A stretch of DNA of 64,000 bases, from the NCBI GenBank assembly GCA_006937955.1, contig SSNP01000171.1:141638-205637 (forward strand), written 5' to 3'. The notes under the pieces were generated by a model that was not told where the DNA came from, made no database searches, and saw only the letters and a list, made by a program, of their open reading frames with translations. The DNA comes from Pachypanchax playfairii (Eukaryota; Chordata; Actinopteri; Cyprinodontiformes; Aplocheilidae). Positions 35,093 through 47,971 of the stretch are shown here, piece by piece. How positions within the stretch are numbered: the stretch's first letter is position 1; each line of letters begins with the position of its first letter. The translations under genes and the position numbers were made by a program.

Positions 35093-35600
35093 CAGTAATG
35101 TGCAAATGTTTTAAGCAGGTATGACAACATGTTGCATAATCAAACAAGTCAAAGAAGGATTTCAGAAGTATACAATATATTTGTTTATTTGTATCCATTT
35201 GCAAGATCTGGATAACATTAAAATGCGCTGTGAATATCATTTTCCTTCACAACAGTGTTGGTTGCACAAAGTCAGAGATTTTCTGGGGTCCAGCTGTTCT
35301 GATGAGACAAAGATGTAAATATTACTGTAGTTTGTTGCTAGTTAGCTAAAAAAGCTGAGATTCAATCATGGATATTTAGTCTTCTCCTTCATGTAGACCC
35401 AAACTCAACATCATGGATTATATTGAGGAGGACATGAAGAGACAGAAAATTTGTAGATATGTCTCCAAGTAGTGACTGAGTTCCTTCACAAACTAGCTGC
35501 ATCTTGAAGAATTGATGCTGTTTTGAAATTAACAGCTGGTCACGCCAAATATTGATTTAATTTACATTTTTCCACTGCCTAAAACTTTTGCACAGTACTG
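35093..35600. mobile_element. Non-autonomous Tc1/mariner-type element (508 bp)
   Basis: The left end is CAGTAATGTGCAAATGTTTT and the right end, read inward, is CAGTACTGTGCAAAAGTTTT, both followed by (A/T)AGGCAG-like bases. TA precedes the left end and CA (a decayed TA) follows the right end. The GTCACGCCAAATATTGATTT segment near the right end matches from memory a common fish Tc1-type 3' region. The transposase is lost apart from short unreadable remnants. Confidence 0.75.
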
Positions 35601-36048
35601 CATATGTATCCAAAAGAAGGAAAGCATCTTTCTCCTCCACTTCTTTCTTTCCGGTCATTTAATTCCCTTCACGGCCTGCTGAACAATCACCGCATACTCT
35701 GGATCAAAGTGACAGGGAGCATCTGAAGTGCTAGTTGAGGAACTTGAACACAGCGTGCACCCGGTTTAAGGGTTTAATTTGGCCGTTTGTGTTTGTTTGT
35801 CTTTGTCAGTCAGGGATTTCACAAACAGATTTTTTCCACAGCCCCCTAATTGCCACAATAATTGCTTCTTTTGTCTAACCAATAAATTTACTCTCTTTTT
35901 GCGGGACTACAAGACCTCAAACCAACTTAGACCATTTTCAGAAACCAGTTGATTGACTTTTCTTTTACCGTGAAGGGATTTTTTGGGGGGGAGTTATTTT
36001 CTTTTTAATTTGCAACCCCAAAGCATTTGTGAAAGCGTGTGTGTATTT
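35601..36048. other. Repeat-free block, possible regulatory sequence
   Basis: It contains homeodomain-like cores, for example CCCCCTAATTGCCACAATAA followed by TTGC near 35852-35875, and a CCAATAAATTTAC segment. No coding potential. Confidence 0.3.
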
Positions 36049-36237
36049 TTACAATATAGCACTCACTTCTCTGTCCTTTGAGTGATTATAGCATAAATCT
36101 GTTTGGCAACCTGTACAGGAGAGCTCCTTGGAACAATTATCACACCGATGAACAAGCTGGGGAGCATATTGTCTTTTGATTCTCCACTGTTGTACCTGCT
36201 TGGAAGCTTTTGCTTTGATGCCTGGCGGCATCCTCAT
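36049..36237 (-). other. Unplaced Cys-rich open frame (62 codons)
   Basis: The minus-strand frame contains the spacing C-x2-C-x5-C-x2-C-x4-C-x2-H in RCDNCSKELSCTGCQTDLCY followed by NHSKDRE, preceded by a Lys/Arg/Gln-rich stretch (KAKASKQVQQWRIKRQYAPQ). Paired Cys at these distances is typical of a small zinc-binding module. A GTGAGT donor-like site lies directly after the residues DRE, near 36065. It could be a lone exon, a piece of a decayed transposase (piggyBac-type C-terminal Cys clusters look broadly similar), or chance. No start or acceptor is convincing and I do not assign a function. Confidence 0.25.
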
Positions 36238-36989
36238 TGATTCAGATACTCCTCAAGACCTCAGGTCTTTTCTGACCGGATATCAAGAAGCTAAATGATT
36301 CTTTTGATACCGATGCATTTAATTGACATTTAATTGACATTTAATTGATGGTGCAGATGCTGCAGTCACTGACATGTGTGGATAAATATCTGCCAGAATA
36401 GGTAAGAGCATATCAATCAGTAATCCAGATGGCTGAAAGCAAGCCTATTATCAATTACTCCTCGTTGCAATTTCGTCAAAGACTCAGTACAGGAACAACA
36501 ACACAAAAACAAGAAAAAGTGGAATCAATGTAAGAATCAAAGTTGGACATATTTACTTTCCTCTCTGTTGTTTCTTTGCATCAATTTATAGGTTGAATAT
36601 AGTTACATAAAGAGCTATGTTTTAAAAAATAATGCCTCCACAGGACGTTTAGAGGGTACAGTATTTCCTTTAAAAATTAGAGAAGATGAAAAACCAGAGT
36701 GAGTTTAGGTGAAGCTACAATAGATGGACCCACATAAAACATTTTCAGGGCATCAAAACACATACGGAAATAGCGAACCTGATGTCCTGACGCCTGGAAA
36801 TCTTGTTCTGTTGTTGCAACTACAACATCCACACACTAGATGTCACTGTGGTGTTCACGTTCCATATCCAACTTTTAAAACTAGATTTAAATAGTCTGAA
36901 TTCTTTCAAGGTCTGAACTATTCATTCACCATATTTCCGCCATTTATCTGAGGTTGGATTTTGTCGACAGCAGGTCAAGTGGAGAAACC
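36238..36989. other. Non-coding DNA
   Basis: It contains three head-to-tail copies of an ACATTTAATTG unit near 36310-36347. No gene recognised. Confidence 0.4.
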
Positions 36990-37330
36990 CAGACATCCTA
37001 CTACCCAGGGACTCTCTCCAGCTCCTCCTGGGGGGTCCTAAGTTTCTGCCAGGCCAGATGTTTTATAATCTCTCTGCTGGTTTTGGGTCTTTCCCTGGGT
37101 TTCCCCTCAGAATGCCTCTAACCAACAGTCATTGCTTGAGAGGCGGGGTTACACCCCTGACAGGTCACCAATCCATCACAGGACCATACAGAAAGACATG
37201 CATGATTTTGGTCTTTGGGAGGAAGTCAGGGGTCTACAGTGGACCCCTACCCTTAACCTCCTCAGCAAAAATCATCTACTCTGGGCTCTCCCCATATGAT
37301 GGAGCTTCTTATCTCTAAGGCCAAGGTCAT
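36990..37330. repeat. GC-rich high-copy teleost repeat fragment
   Basis: CTCCAGCTCCTCCTGGGGGG followed by CCAGGCCAGATG and TGGGTCTTTCCCTGGG matches from memory a repeat seen in many fish genomes. It is joined to GAGGCGGGGTTACACCCCTG then ACAGGTCACCAATCCATCAC, which is the reverse orientation of the central part of the poly-G-headed repeat at 10.8 kb. The 86-codon open frame across it is repeat-derived. Confidence 0.5.
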
Positions 37331-37979
37331 CCACCATACGGAGTAATCTAATTTCAGTAGCTTGTGTCCAGGATCTCATTCTAACAGCCATGATTCTAAT
37401 CTTATGATCATAGATGCGGGTTGGAATGTAGATGAGCAGCAAATCAAGAGCTTTGCCTTTTGGCTCAGCTTATTCTTCACTGTAACAAATTGAGGAAACA
37501 CCCAGTTGTAGAATCAGCACATTGCTTGTTTCATCTCACTATTACTGATAAAACACACTGAGATACTGAAAGCAGAAACCAACCCAAACCAGCACCATGG
37601 GCTTGATTTCAATCATTTACATAAATATTAGCTAAGCTCTACCTATTTTTATTGTAGTATTGTTGTAACCTAAAATGTCCCATTTCCAGCTTCGGACATA
37701 CTGCGTTTTTGAACCAGAAAGCATAAAATTTCTCTTTTGTGGCAGCAATAAAGGAGTCAACCACAAGAGGGAGCTCATTTACGTTCCTGTCTTTTTTGTG
37801 TATCGCTCACTAAAAAGCCAAAAAGTGATTTATAAAGTAAATGAATTTAATAATCACAGTTTAGTGAGATATTTGTGCAATGGAGTGCTAATTAAAGTAA
37901 ATTAGATGAGTTTTTTACATAAGCAGTTCTGAGGACAATGTTTACTTAGCAACAAATCTAGTGTTACATTCATATTCTA
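37331..37979. other. Non-coding DNA
   Basis: Nothing recognised. Confidence 0.45.
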
Positions 37980-38590
37980 TTCAATTCAATTATACTTTAT
38001 GTTCCCCAAGTTGAAATTAGATGTTGAAGTAACTCCCTTTGCAAGTTTCTTCAGAGAGTCATTTATAGATGATTCTAGCAGTGGGTGAAAAGAACCTCCT
38101 ATGGCTATTTCTGCTACAGCAGATCTAAAAAACACAGAAGACATTAAATTATTGTGTTGTGTAGTCAAAAACAACAATAAAGAAGAACAAACTTAAAAAC
38201 AAGTAAAACATGAGTAAAACGTAAAACTTAAATTACAAAGAATCATATCAAAGTTTTTTAATTGCATTTTGAAATATGTCAGCAAGTCCACAGACCTCAG
38301 GCTCCGAGGAAGAAGGTTCCAGTGTTTGGTGTGATAGTTACAAATCCCTGTTGCACTCCACAAACAGCAGGTCAGGACCTCAGAGACCAGCTGAGGATGA
38401 ATGAATGTAAATTATTTTATTTTTGTTGGTGCTTGTTTGTGCAAAGCTCAAACTAAAATCTGAATCTTGAAGTGGATACTAGGAGCATTAAGAACTGCAT
38501 AAGTAGCAGAGTGACAGGACCATATTTAGATAACTCAAGAGTCAAGAGTTTAGCACAGGCATTCTGAAGAGGATCTTTAGGGTTCTCCAT
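37980..38590. repeat. Possible LINE-derived 3' fragments
   Basis: ATTCAATTCAATTATACTTT at the start and the segment CTCCGAGGAAGAAGGTTCCA with later TTTAGCACAGGCATTCTGA resemble, from memory, non-coding parts of a diverged fish LINE family. No reverse transcriptase motif is present. Family and boundaries are uncertain. Confidence 0.3.
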
Positions 38591-41500
38591 TATTATTTTG
38601 ATTTAAATAAAGCTTCCTTCTTGTGACAATCTATTGTAGAGGATCTAGAACAGAACCAGCTTTGTGTGTGTGTTCCAGACCTGCATTATTTTCCTGTGCA
38701 GTCTTTCCAGCTACTTTTTCACCTGACTGCTAGATCTTCTCATGTTGTAGATGGTGGAACAGCATCAAAATTCACTACTGAAGTGGAAGGTGAGACAGTT
38801 GTAAAATGGGTAAAGTGAGGGTGGGAGGTCTGTTTGTCTGGGGGGAGTAGAGGAGGATGCTGAGCTTGTTTCTAAACTGAACCTATTGAAGAACATGTTG
38901 AACTTATTGGCTCTGTCCACACTTCCATCTAACTAATTGTCCACCTGCTTAAATCCCTTGATCTTCTCCTTCCCTTACCACACATCTCTGACATTGCTCT
39001 ATTGGAACTCCAACCTATTTCCTGTACATCTTCTTATTGTTTACAATCTTGACAACAAGTGTTTGGATTGTTTACACTTCTCAGTAATTCTCCATCTCTG
39101 TTTTATGTCATAATCATTTCTTTTAGATAATAAATGATCCATGGGTTGTTACTGGGAATCACATAGAAGCTTAAGGAATTAGTTTATCTCTCCGGAGTGG
39201 CAGTAATGTCATCTCTCTGTGGCTAACAGAGTGCGTCTGTAGCCTCAAAACATCTTCAGCTCTCCATGAACAGGGATGTTGATCATGTGATTAAGATCTG
39301 TTGGTTTGTTTTAGTTAAACTATTTTTTTATTTGTCTCCCCTTGACTAGATTTACATTACTGTGATTCATCGAAGTTGTTGGTTTTACTGCGTCGTTCGC
39401 GGTAGTTTAAAGCCGATTCCTCAGCAATCTCCTCCTGCCTGTTTGCTAAATTTGTGGAACTCTTTCAAGGCTTTTTAGTGCCATCCCACTGCTTTAATTT
39501 GACTAAACTAAACCCTGATAGATTTAAGGAGGGGCTGGCTGAACAGTTTAATGACCCCTGCATTAAGAGCAAGCAGAGAGATTTAAATTTCAACAACCAC
39601 CAATTCATTAACTCCCTCTGTGGTATTTATACACATCTGTGACCAGAACGAGCAAAAATGGAAAGACAAGCAGGAAAAAAGAAGAAGCTGTTTACAGCTG
39701 CAGACTAATGGATAGTGGTTTGCCTCCTGCGTGAGGGTGCTGTGTTTTTGGAAACCTGCAGCCTTTGATTTAGCGGTGTGCTGGGAATGGATTTTGGTTG
39801 CCCCATAATGGGGGTGCTGGATGTAAGGCAAGCATGACTTGGCTCAGGATGAGAGTTGTGCACTCTGTAATGGATGCCAACTGAAGGGGTAATCATAGCA
39901 GACACCAAAATTAGTCCCATCAGTACTGGGAGACTGTGAAATATGAAAACTGCTGTGAAGTTAGCCAAGAATCTGCCTGGTTTTGCAATCTAATGAATGT
40001 ATTTAATGCTTCAAAAGTAAAATGAAATGTAAGAGCCTGGATGCACACTATAGATGTGAAGTGCTGCACAGGAATGTTTATAGCGCGGACAATTTTAGCC
40101 TCAACGTCCCAAGTTCCAAGTAATCCCAAATTTGGACTAAATTTAATATGAGGGGCAAGAAACAATTAAGTTTAAAGATGACATGCAGAAATAAAAAACA
40201 GCAAAAAAAAAGTTGTGATGATGATTAAGATAATATGAAACAGTTGCAACAGTGAAATCCTGGAAATCCAATCCAATAAATTGTTTAGTCCAAGAAAACA
40301 TTACATCACTGAATTCTCAACGACTACTGTTGCATAATTTAACATTTGCCAGCAGCTCCGCCTGATCTTCAAAGCCTTCTGTCATTTCAAAGTAGAGCCA
40401 GCGTTCTTAATTTTTAATTGACACCTCGCTTGAGCAGATAGGAGTCTCCATGTCTTGTCCACAGGCTACAACAACGAAGAGTCTGTGTTGAAAGGAAGTG
40501 CCTGCCCCTCTTCTTCCACATATAGCCTGAACGAGCTGCAAACTATCTAAGCAGTATCTAATGCTTTAAATACTCATTGATATTCTAAAAGAGCATTTTG
40601 TTTGGATGATACTTACTCTAGTTCTTTGTAACCCTAAAATATATATTTCTTAGTTTATTTGTAAAGTTTTAATTTATGTTCAAACATGTTTCTCAACACT
40701 AGATACACTCTGAGTGTTTCTCACTGGATAAAAATGTGAGCATTACATTTCATGGATTTATTGTAGCTACTAATTTTAAATGCCTTTCAGTTTAGGGCAG
40801 AAATGACTTAAACCAGCATATTCGGCTGGTTTTACTGGAGTGATGAAAGGTTTTTCAATGAAACAAGCCAAAAATAGCCATTGGCATTATTCATAATAAA
40901 GGTGCAGCCTGAAAAGGTTTTCCTTTGGATTACCTGGATTTTCAAATATGGATATACATTAATCGTAGCCCAACTATACTTTTCACACCGACCAAATCAT
41001 AATCAAAATTCAATCCTTGCATGTTATACTACAGTTCAAAATACCTGCATCAACAGCAAGACATGAGCAAAATCTCAAAATCCAATTAAAATGTGACAAA
41101 CCAACCAAGCTGTGTGATTAAACAGAAAATCTGAGATGTTATGAAGTCAAACCGAGGATTAAGTACTGCAGAAAGTGATTGAACTGGTGGAAACAGGTGT
41201 GCTAATTGGCAGTAATGACCAAGCGAAATGAGTGTCAAGCTAAAATCGAAAGAGTAAAATTACTGGAAATCACTGTAGGGAAGAAAAGGTTAAATAGAAC
41301 AAAAAAATGTCTGAAAACCAATGACATGGAGCGGATGGATGAAATAAAAAAGACATGAATCGTGTTGGTATCGGGACTCACACTGACTGACTCATGAAGA
41401 TGAAACGAGTTACTGTCCTGCACCAACAGGAACATGTTCCAACATAATTTGACATTAAATTCCTCAAAAAAAAAAAAAATCTCTACAATAAAAATAAAAT

Positions 41501-44500
41501 CCAGACTTAACACAAGCAAAATGTTATTACCATAACACAACACTATTGACATGTTACAAAAGCATAGTAATATTGATATTAATACTAATAAGCTCTTATC
41601 CCTTTTACTTTGGAACACCTATTGGATATACATATAAATAATCTAGTTGAAATTAGGGATGTGCTGTGATTTTTACAGTAATTTTATATTTGTTAGATCT
41701 GAATAATTAGGGTGATAGTCATTTTTTATGGCGTACCTAAGGAGACACAGGTAAAAAAATACTTATGGTGTTTGTAGTTTTGCTAAGCAGGTGTCTTAGT
41801 GGTAACGTACTTTAAACATGTTCACAAGAGGGTGCAAACGCTCTCCAAGTACTTCACTAACCACCGCTGGGATTTTTCAGGCAGAGGTGCCATTTTTAGC
41901 ACACGTGCTAAAACAAATTTGTCATGAGCTCACAATTCCATCATTGTAGTTTTGATTTAAGAAGACAACAGACAGGAAACTATTGCCAGAATACATACGT
42001 ACATGTGCACCGCTCTACAATGATTCAAATGCTAATTGGTTTTCTCAAGATTAAAAAAATAACGACTCTGGTGCAAAAATAAGTGGTTCAGCATTTATTT
42101 CATGGCATTTTATCGGAACAAACATCCTGATGTTTGATGAAATACCATCCTTCTGGTTTAACTATGAATTTCAAATGATGCACTCAAGAAAAATTTAGCT
42201 TCTCTATATTTGGGGAAAGACAAATAGTTTTGCTATAATCACGAATAAACAAATCTCATAATAAAAAGATAAATGGCTACTTAAGAAATTATGAAACCAT
42301 TTTTCCGCGCATTATTTTTTTAGCTTTCATACTTGTCAGTAAAGAGATGAAAAATCATACAAAATACAAACAACCAGTTTATGTAAGTTCCTGACCATTG
42401 GCAGAACTTCTGTTCTTTTTACGCTTCTTTATCATGCAGTAGCTTAGAGGAGATGAAAAGCAGCCAAAAACAAATATCTGATCCCATTATGGAACTCCTG
42501 TTCATTATGAGACAATGAAATCCTAGATTAGAACAGCATCTGGGTAAATAAACCACAACCATTCAGAAGTGTTTTTGACCAAGTTCCTCTAAAATTCAGC
42601 CCAGATAAAATTAAATACACATTAAATATTCACAAATACATGCTCACACCAAAAGTTGGAGCAAGTCTCTATAACAGTCCTATCAACATTTAGAGTTTAA
42701 AGATAATATCTGCTAAACTAGAGAGCCTAATTATAAGTAAAACTTGTATCACTGTTCACAGTTGGATGGTTTTCCGCTAGAGTTTCCAACAGTAAGACTA
42801 ATTAATGTCAGTTAAATGAGGTCCACCATATTTTTTGAAAGGTAATTATATCATTTCACGATCCGTTGACCATTTGTCACCACTGAGTATAAATTAGATT
42901 TCATCTGGCTAATTGTGCCTCAGCATATTGGGAAAATGCCGGGAGATGAAAGAAATGATCCCAGAGATAGTTCAAAGTTTTAAACAGTGGGCTAAAGATG
43001 ATCTGCCAGGGGGATGAAAGTCCTAAGTTGAAAGCAAAGTTTGGACGTTCAGTGTGTTACAATGCATTTACTGTGCTTTGTTTTATTATGAAACAATAGC
43101 GCATATGCTGCCTACTGTGTAAAGGACTAAAAAAGACTTAAAACTGTGTCAAATCAACAAGCAGCCTTTGTCAGTTTCTAGGCTTTTCATCAGTAGCTGC
43201 TCAACCGTCTGATGTGAGACGATACATAGGGATCAACTAGAGGATCAGACAGAGTTTCTGTGTGTAACATCCAAACTGTTTGATGTATTTAAAAAAACAA
43301 TATAACAACTTTAAAAGATGGGTTATTCTAACTGGTTACTAGTTTTAAAGTCTTCATTCATACCTTTAAGTTGGCAGGTCATTCAATGAAACAAGCACAA
43401 TTACAAGTATGATGGATAAAGGAGCTGAAACAGCCATAGCTTAAGTTTTGGTTTAAAGTCGTTTCCCTTTTTTTTTTCATTTTATTGTGTGAGATACTTT
43501 CAACATTTTGATCTTTAACATGCAGTTTATGTGGAGAAATTCCTGTTAGTTGCTTGTTTAATTTACCAGCAACCAGCAAGTTTTTATACCATGCCTGATT
43601 CCTGTCAGCGGTTGCTGCCTGTGACATTTTCGGCAGGCATAAGGGACAGCCTTTTACCTCAGCCTTGCAAGACTGGGTGCCCATCAGCCCTATGTCGAAC
43701 CCCCATTAGTGTCTGAGCATCAGCTGTCGACGTGTCAAAAGGACTCCGAGGAGGAGCCCCCTCACTTGAAGTGCTTTTCGCACTTTTGTTCTACTTCTTT
43801 TCATTTATCAAGTCTCGATCCCTGTCAGAGTCTGATATCCAGAGATTGAGGGTCTTTGTGAATCTCTGACAGTGTCTGTCACCGAGTCACATCACGTCCC
43901 CTTTTCTTGAAGTACTTCTAAGGTGGAGTAATAAAAACTTGGGGAAACTTAATGTTACGGATGAGTGAGCCTTTTCCATGGGGAGAATCAGGGGTAAAAC
44001 GGTGATACTGGTGAGGATGAACAAAGCTCAGAAAAGAAATCTTCTCTTTCAAAGGTCTCTACCAGAATCTACATATATTTTCTGCCAAGCATTTGTGTAC
44101 TTTCTCGTCAAGCCTCCTCACTCTAAACTGTGAACCCCAGCGGGAGAAGCTTAATTACCATTTGATGAGTTTTAGAATAAAGCTCCTGTGTTACATGCTG
44201 AAAATTGGTTATTGGTTTCTAGAGATGTGGCTATAATTTGGTCTTGACTGTGTTCAATGTTTCAGTCTAAATTGTTCTGTCACTAGAGGTTATGGGGTTG
44301 AAAAAAAGAGAGAAATCTCTATGGAAGGCAAAGGTCTCTAATTATCTCTTATTCCTCTCCAGTAGAGAAATACTAAGGATGGGATTTGCCTGACAAGAGA
44401 GCAGGAAATATTTATCTAGTTGATGGAGGAAATGGAAAAACAGGCTGGAGTTATTTATATCTGACAAATCTGGAAAATAAAGGATAAATTAATGAACTAT

Positions 44501-45166
44501 TTAATCTGATCAAATGAGTTATCCATATACTCTGTGTCCAAATAAACCCAGTCAAATTCAGCAATACTGGAAATGAGTTGTACTGCTAAGTTGTTCTATT
44601 CGAAAAAATATTCAACAACAAGTTTTCGGCCAATCGTACAAAACCTTCGACTATAGGACAAGATAGGAACACAGTTTAACTCAGCTGCCATTGTTTGCTA
44701 GCATTAAATGTATGTTATAGCAGTTCAAACCAGTTAACATAAACTTTGAATCAACTGTACATGTATCAGTTTTTTAGGGGACTATGCGATATTTGGAAAG
44801 CAATTAATTATATATTTTTTTAATCATGCAGTAACACCTACATTTTTTTAATCATTTGACAGACTTGAAAATTATTCACCATAAACATCTATTGCTTGAG
44901 TTTAAAAATAAGCAAAACAACAATATTTCTGAATACAATATTTTTGTTATTACATGTTGTCGATGTATAAAGTAGATTATTCTATATTCTCAATGTTCTA
45001 GAGTTTACTCTGAAATTGTGAGCAACCCAAACAACAAACATCCTGCTTTAAAGTCTTTCACACAAAGTCATTGAAATAAATGTTGAATCCTTATGCTAAA
45101 TGTTAGAGGTTTTAGCAGCAGCCATTCTGGACAAATTTAAACCCCCGTAAAGGACTACGCACTTTA
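38591..45166. other. Long non-coding stretch, no gene recognised
   Basis: Mostly AT-rich and apparently unique. Homopolymer A runs lie at 41465-41478 and T runs near 43471-43480. GC-richer blocks, about 42850-42970, 43560-43930 and 44090-44200, lack repeats and coding motifs and are possible regulatory elements. The open frame 41235-41618 is low complexity and not a recognised protein. Confidence 0.35.
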
Positions 45167-45623
45167 ATGCCCCTTTTCCACTAGGGTCAGCACAGTAGGG
45201 AATGGGTCAGTTGCATTTCAATTACCATCTCAGGAATGGGGACATGGGTGGGGGCACTGGCGTGCTCAGCCTAGCAAGTGGTATGAAAGGTCCATGATGT
45301 CATTCATAATCAACACGAATAATAAAAAAATGTGGACAATAATGGAGGACGTCGAGGCATTTTGTACTTTGTATTCAGACTGCAGGTCTTTATGAAGGAA
45401 AACAAGCAGTGCTTATTTGAGGTCAACCAGACATGATTCTGTGACATAACTTCACATGCCCAATCAGTGGCGACCACATCACTTTATTGGACCAATTAGT
45501 TCATAGGTGGGTGTGTTGTGTTGCATTGGTATGCTTTGGACCAAGGCAGAGGTGGTCCTAAAAGGGGTAAAAAAGGTAATGGAAACAGGCCAAAATGGAC
45601 CCACCCTAGTGAAAAAGGGACAT
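45167..45623. mobile_element. MITE 'M1' copy A (457 bp), TTA duplication
   Basis: The ends are ATGCCCCTTTTCCACTAGGG and, inward from the right, ATGTCCCTTTTTCACTAGGG. TTA lies on both sides (45164-45166 and 45624-45626). A second copy is at about 59576-60096, sharing GTGGGTGGGGGC, GTGCTCAGC, GGACCAAGGCAGAG and GACCAATnnGT-like blocks in the same order. The 3-bp duplication suggests a PIF/Harbinger origin. The 69-codon open frame is not recognised. Confidence 0.75.
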
Positions 45624-45626
45624 TTA

Positions 45627-47556
45627 TGTTTTTTCTCTGGTTGGATTCATACCACTCTGAGGAAAATTAAAGTAACCTCAGAGTTACACGGCATAATAAA
45701 TCCTTCATCATATTAAGAGGTGATGAGCTGTAGGCTTTATTGTTGGACCATTTCTCAGCGTTTTAGTGTTTTAACACATTAACATTTTTTTGCTATTTGT
45801 ATAAGCAATCCATAGGTGTACGTATATCGTATATATTTGCAACATGTGTATAACATCAGTTGTAATTGCAACCAACTTACCATGATGCAGTCAAAGAAGA
45901 ATTTTGCTAATGCCACATAAGATTTGATTAATTCAAATATTAAATTGCAGTTTAAGTTGCTTTCAGCCAAGATTTTCAAGTATGAGATCCTATAATAATT
46001 CCTAATAAATGATTAATAATTGAGGCCGAATGTGGTAGTCATTTGCACAGCACTGATTTAAATATGCTCCAAGAAGCAGCACGGCAAAATGATTTATTCC
46101 TGAATATAGCAAAGGATGTAATATCAAAGACTTTTCATCACTTCCCTCTGCCTCCAGTTGGCTTAGACGACTGTGTGGATCATCACTCATCAGATATTGA
46201 GTGTAAAGCTGCATTGACATGCAGTAATGCACGATGTGCTCTCCACAATGCTTGCTGGAAGGGACGACTTACCTGTCAGTTTATCTAAATTAGATTTTTA
46301 TTGATTTTTGCACGCCCCTCCGGTTGTGTCGTCACACTGAGCCATGGCTGACTAGACTTTAAATGTGAAAGGTAAAATACTCCGAAGGACATGACACGTT
46401 TGACATTTTACAGTTGACGACCTACTTTGGTGAGTGACAATAGATCAGTGCCCTTAAATAAGCAATATAATGCACTGTTTCATCAGCCATCTTACACAGT
46501 ATTCAGTGTTTTTTGGATGTTCACAGAAAGGTTTGGCATGTAAAAACGACAGCTTGTGGTTTCTTTCTGAAGCTGATTAGCAGTCGGTGTGAGACCAACA
46601 CAAAGGATTTTCATCTGGAATAAAAAGGTCAAACCGGGCACAGTTTCTAATAATGGTAGATAACCTGGAGTGAGCGAGTATGACTCTGTCTGATTCACAT
46701 CAGTCAGCTGTTGGAAGCTTCATCTCTTTACGTTGTTGCTCCCAGAGGCTACGTGTTGCTCAGTTTACTGGGAGGTTTATTAAAGCTCTTTTTCTTGTCA
46801 AAATTCCTCTTTGTATTGCATATCAAGATGTCGTTGTCCTTTTTGCTCACTTAAAATAGAATTAGCGCAGCTTGACAGAAAATCCAATCAAATAGTCCAA
46901 ATGCTGAATTTTTCATCTGTTCTTACACACCAAGTTTGATTATTATGCAGATATATTATTTAATATTGTGAATTGAATGTAGTAAAAAAAGGGAAAACAT
47001 CAATTTCCTTGGAATAGTTACCACAGACATTAACAGCTTTTCATAGTCAATCTGGATTGAAAGTCTCAAAAACAGACTAACTAAAGCTCACACACTGGGA
47101 CTGTGCTGTCACAGGGTGTCAATCAAAACTCTATAGGTGTTGTAAAGCACAATATGGAGAAACTGTGACATTTCAAACTCGGCGGGTTTGTGCAGACTGC
47201 CACTGAAACAAAACTAGCAAATTTACCTAAAAGAATAACCTCAAAACCATGTAGATGAGCTGAATCAGTGTTTTCTGGAAAGTGGGAAAAAAAAGTAATT
47301 AACCATATGTTTGTTTGGTTATTTTTATATATTTTAAGCTTTTATAAACACACTTTATGCAGCAAAACACCTAGTTGTTGAATGTGAATGACGTGATGCT
47401 GGCAAATTCTATGCTGAGCCAGTCAGCACCCATGATACTTAACACAGGGGTCTGATTGGGAGTTTCTCAGACATCCACCAATAGCATCCTGTGAATGAAA
47501 TCAACTGTACAAACCAACTGCGGAATCATGTACCAGTGGAAAACCTCCAACTTTTA
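45627..47556. other. Non-coding DNA with a candidate conserved block
   Basis: Around 46020-46340 there is a repeat-free block with many non-AT dinucleotides and no coding potential that survives comparison with its reverse frame. The rest is AT-rich with nothing recognised. Confidence 0.35.
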
Positions 47557-47969
47557 CATTATTCCTCGTTTATTGCAGGTATTACGCTCTGGGACCACAG
47601 GTGAAAATCCATGAAGTAGGAGCACCATAATTATTTTATTTTCTCACATGTAGTTTTACCTTTATAACCCCTCACTGCTCTGTTAACAACCTGACTATTT
47701 ACCTTATTAATAACAGCTTGCAAACAAGCAGCATGCTGAAAGAATCAAGCTTTGAAAAAAGCCAGTCAGAGCGGTTGGTATTAGAGGGGGTTTGGACGAC
47801 GGAGCGCCAACAGTTGATCGTTTCTGTGCATGCTCCACTCAGTCCCACTACTCAACGAAATCCCACTACAAGATCCCATTGCACATATAAAATATGTATG
47901 TTCCCCATAAAAACCCACTATGCACTGAATCCACGGAAGGTGAACATCAATATAAAGAGGGGTCAACTG
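47557..47969. mobile_element. Mariner-type MITE (413 bp)
   Basis: The left end CATTATTCCTCGTTTATTGC and the right end, read inward, CAGTTGACCCCTCTTTATAT are diverged copies of a CAGT...CCCTCG...TATAT..CG terminus known from fish repeats whose body reads '...GTGAAATCCGCGAAGTAG'. The decayed body motif GTGAAAATCCATGAAGTAGG follows the left end. TA lies at 47555-47556 and 47970-47971. CpG sites of the consensus have mostly decayed to TpG/CpA, so the copy is old. The 119-codon frame over it is chance. Confidence 0.6.
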
Positions 47970-47971
47970 TA

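Noticed and set aside
41235..41618. 127-codon minus-strand hydrophobic frame
   Set aside because: Low-complexity Phe/Ser/Leu composition from A-rich DNA; no membrane-protein family resemblance.
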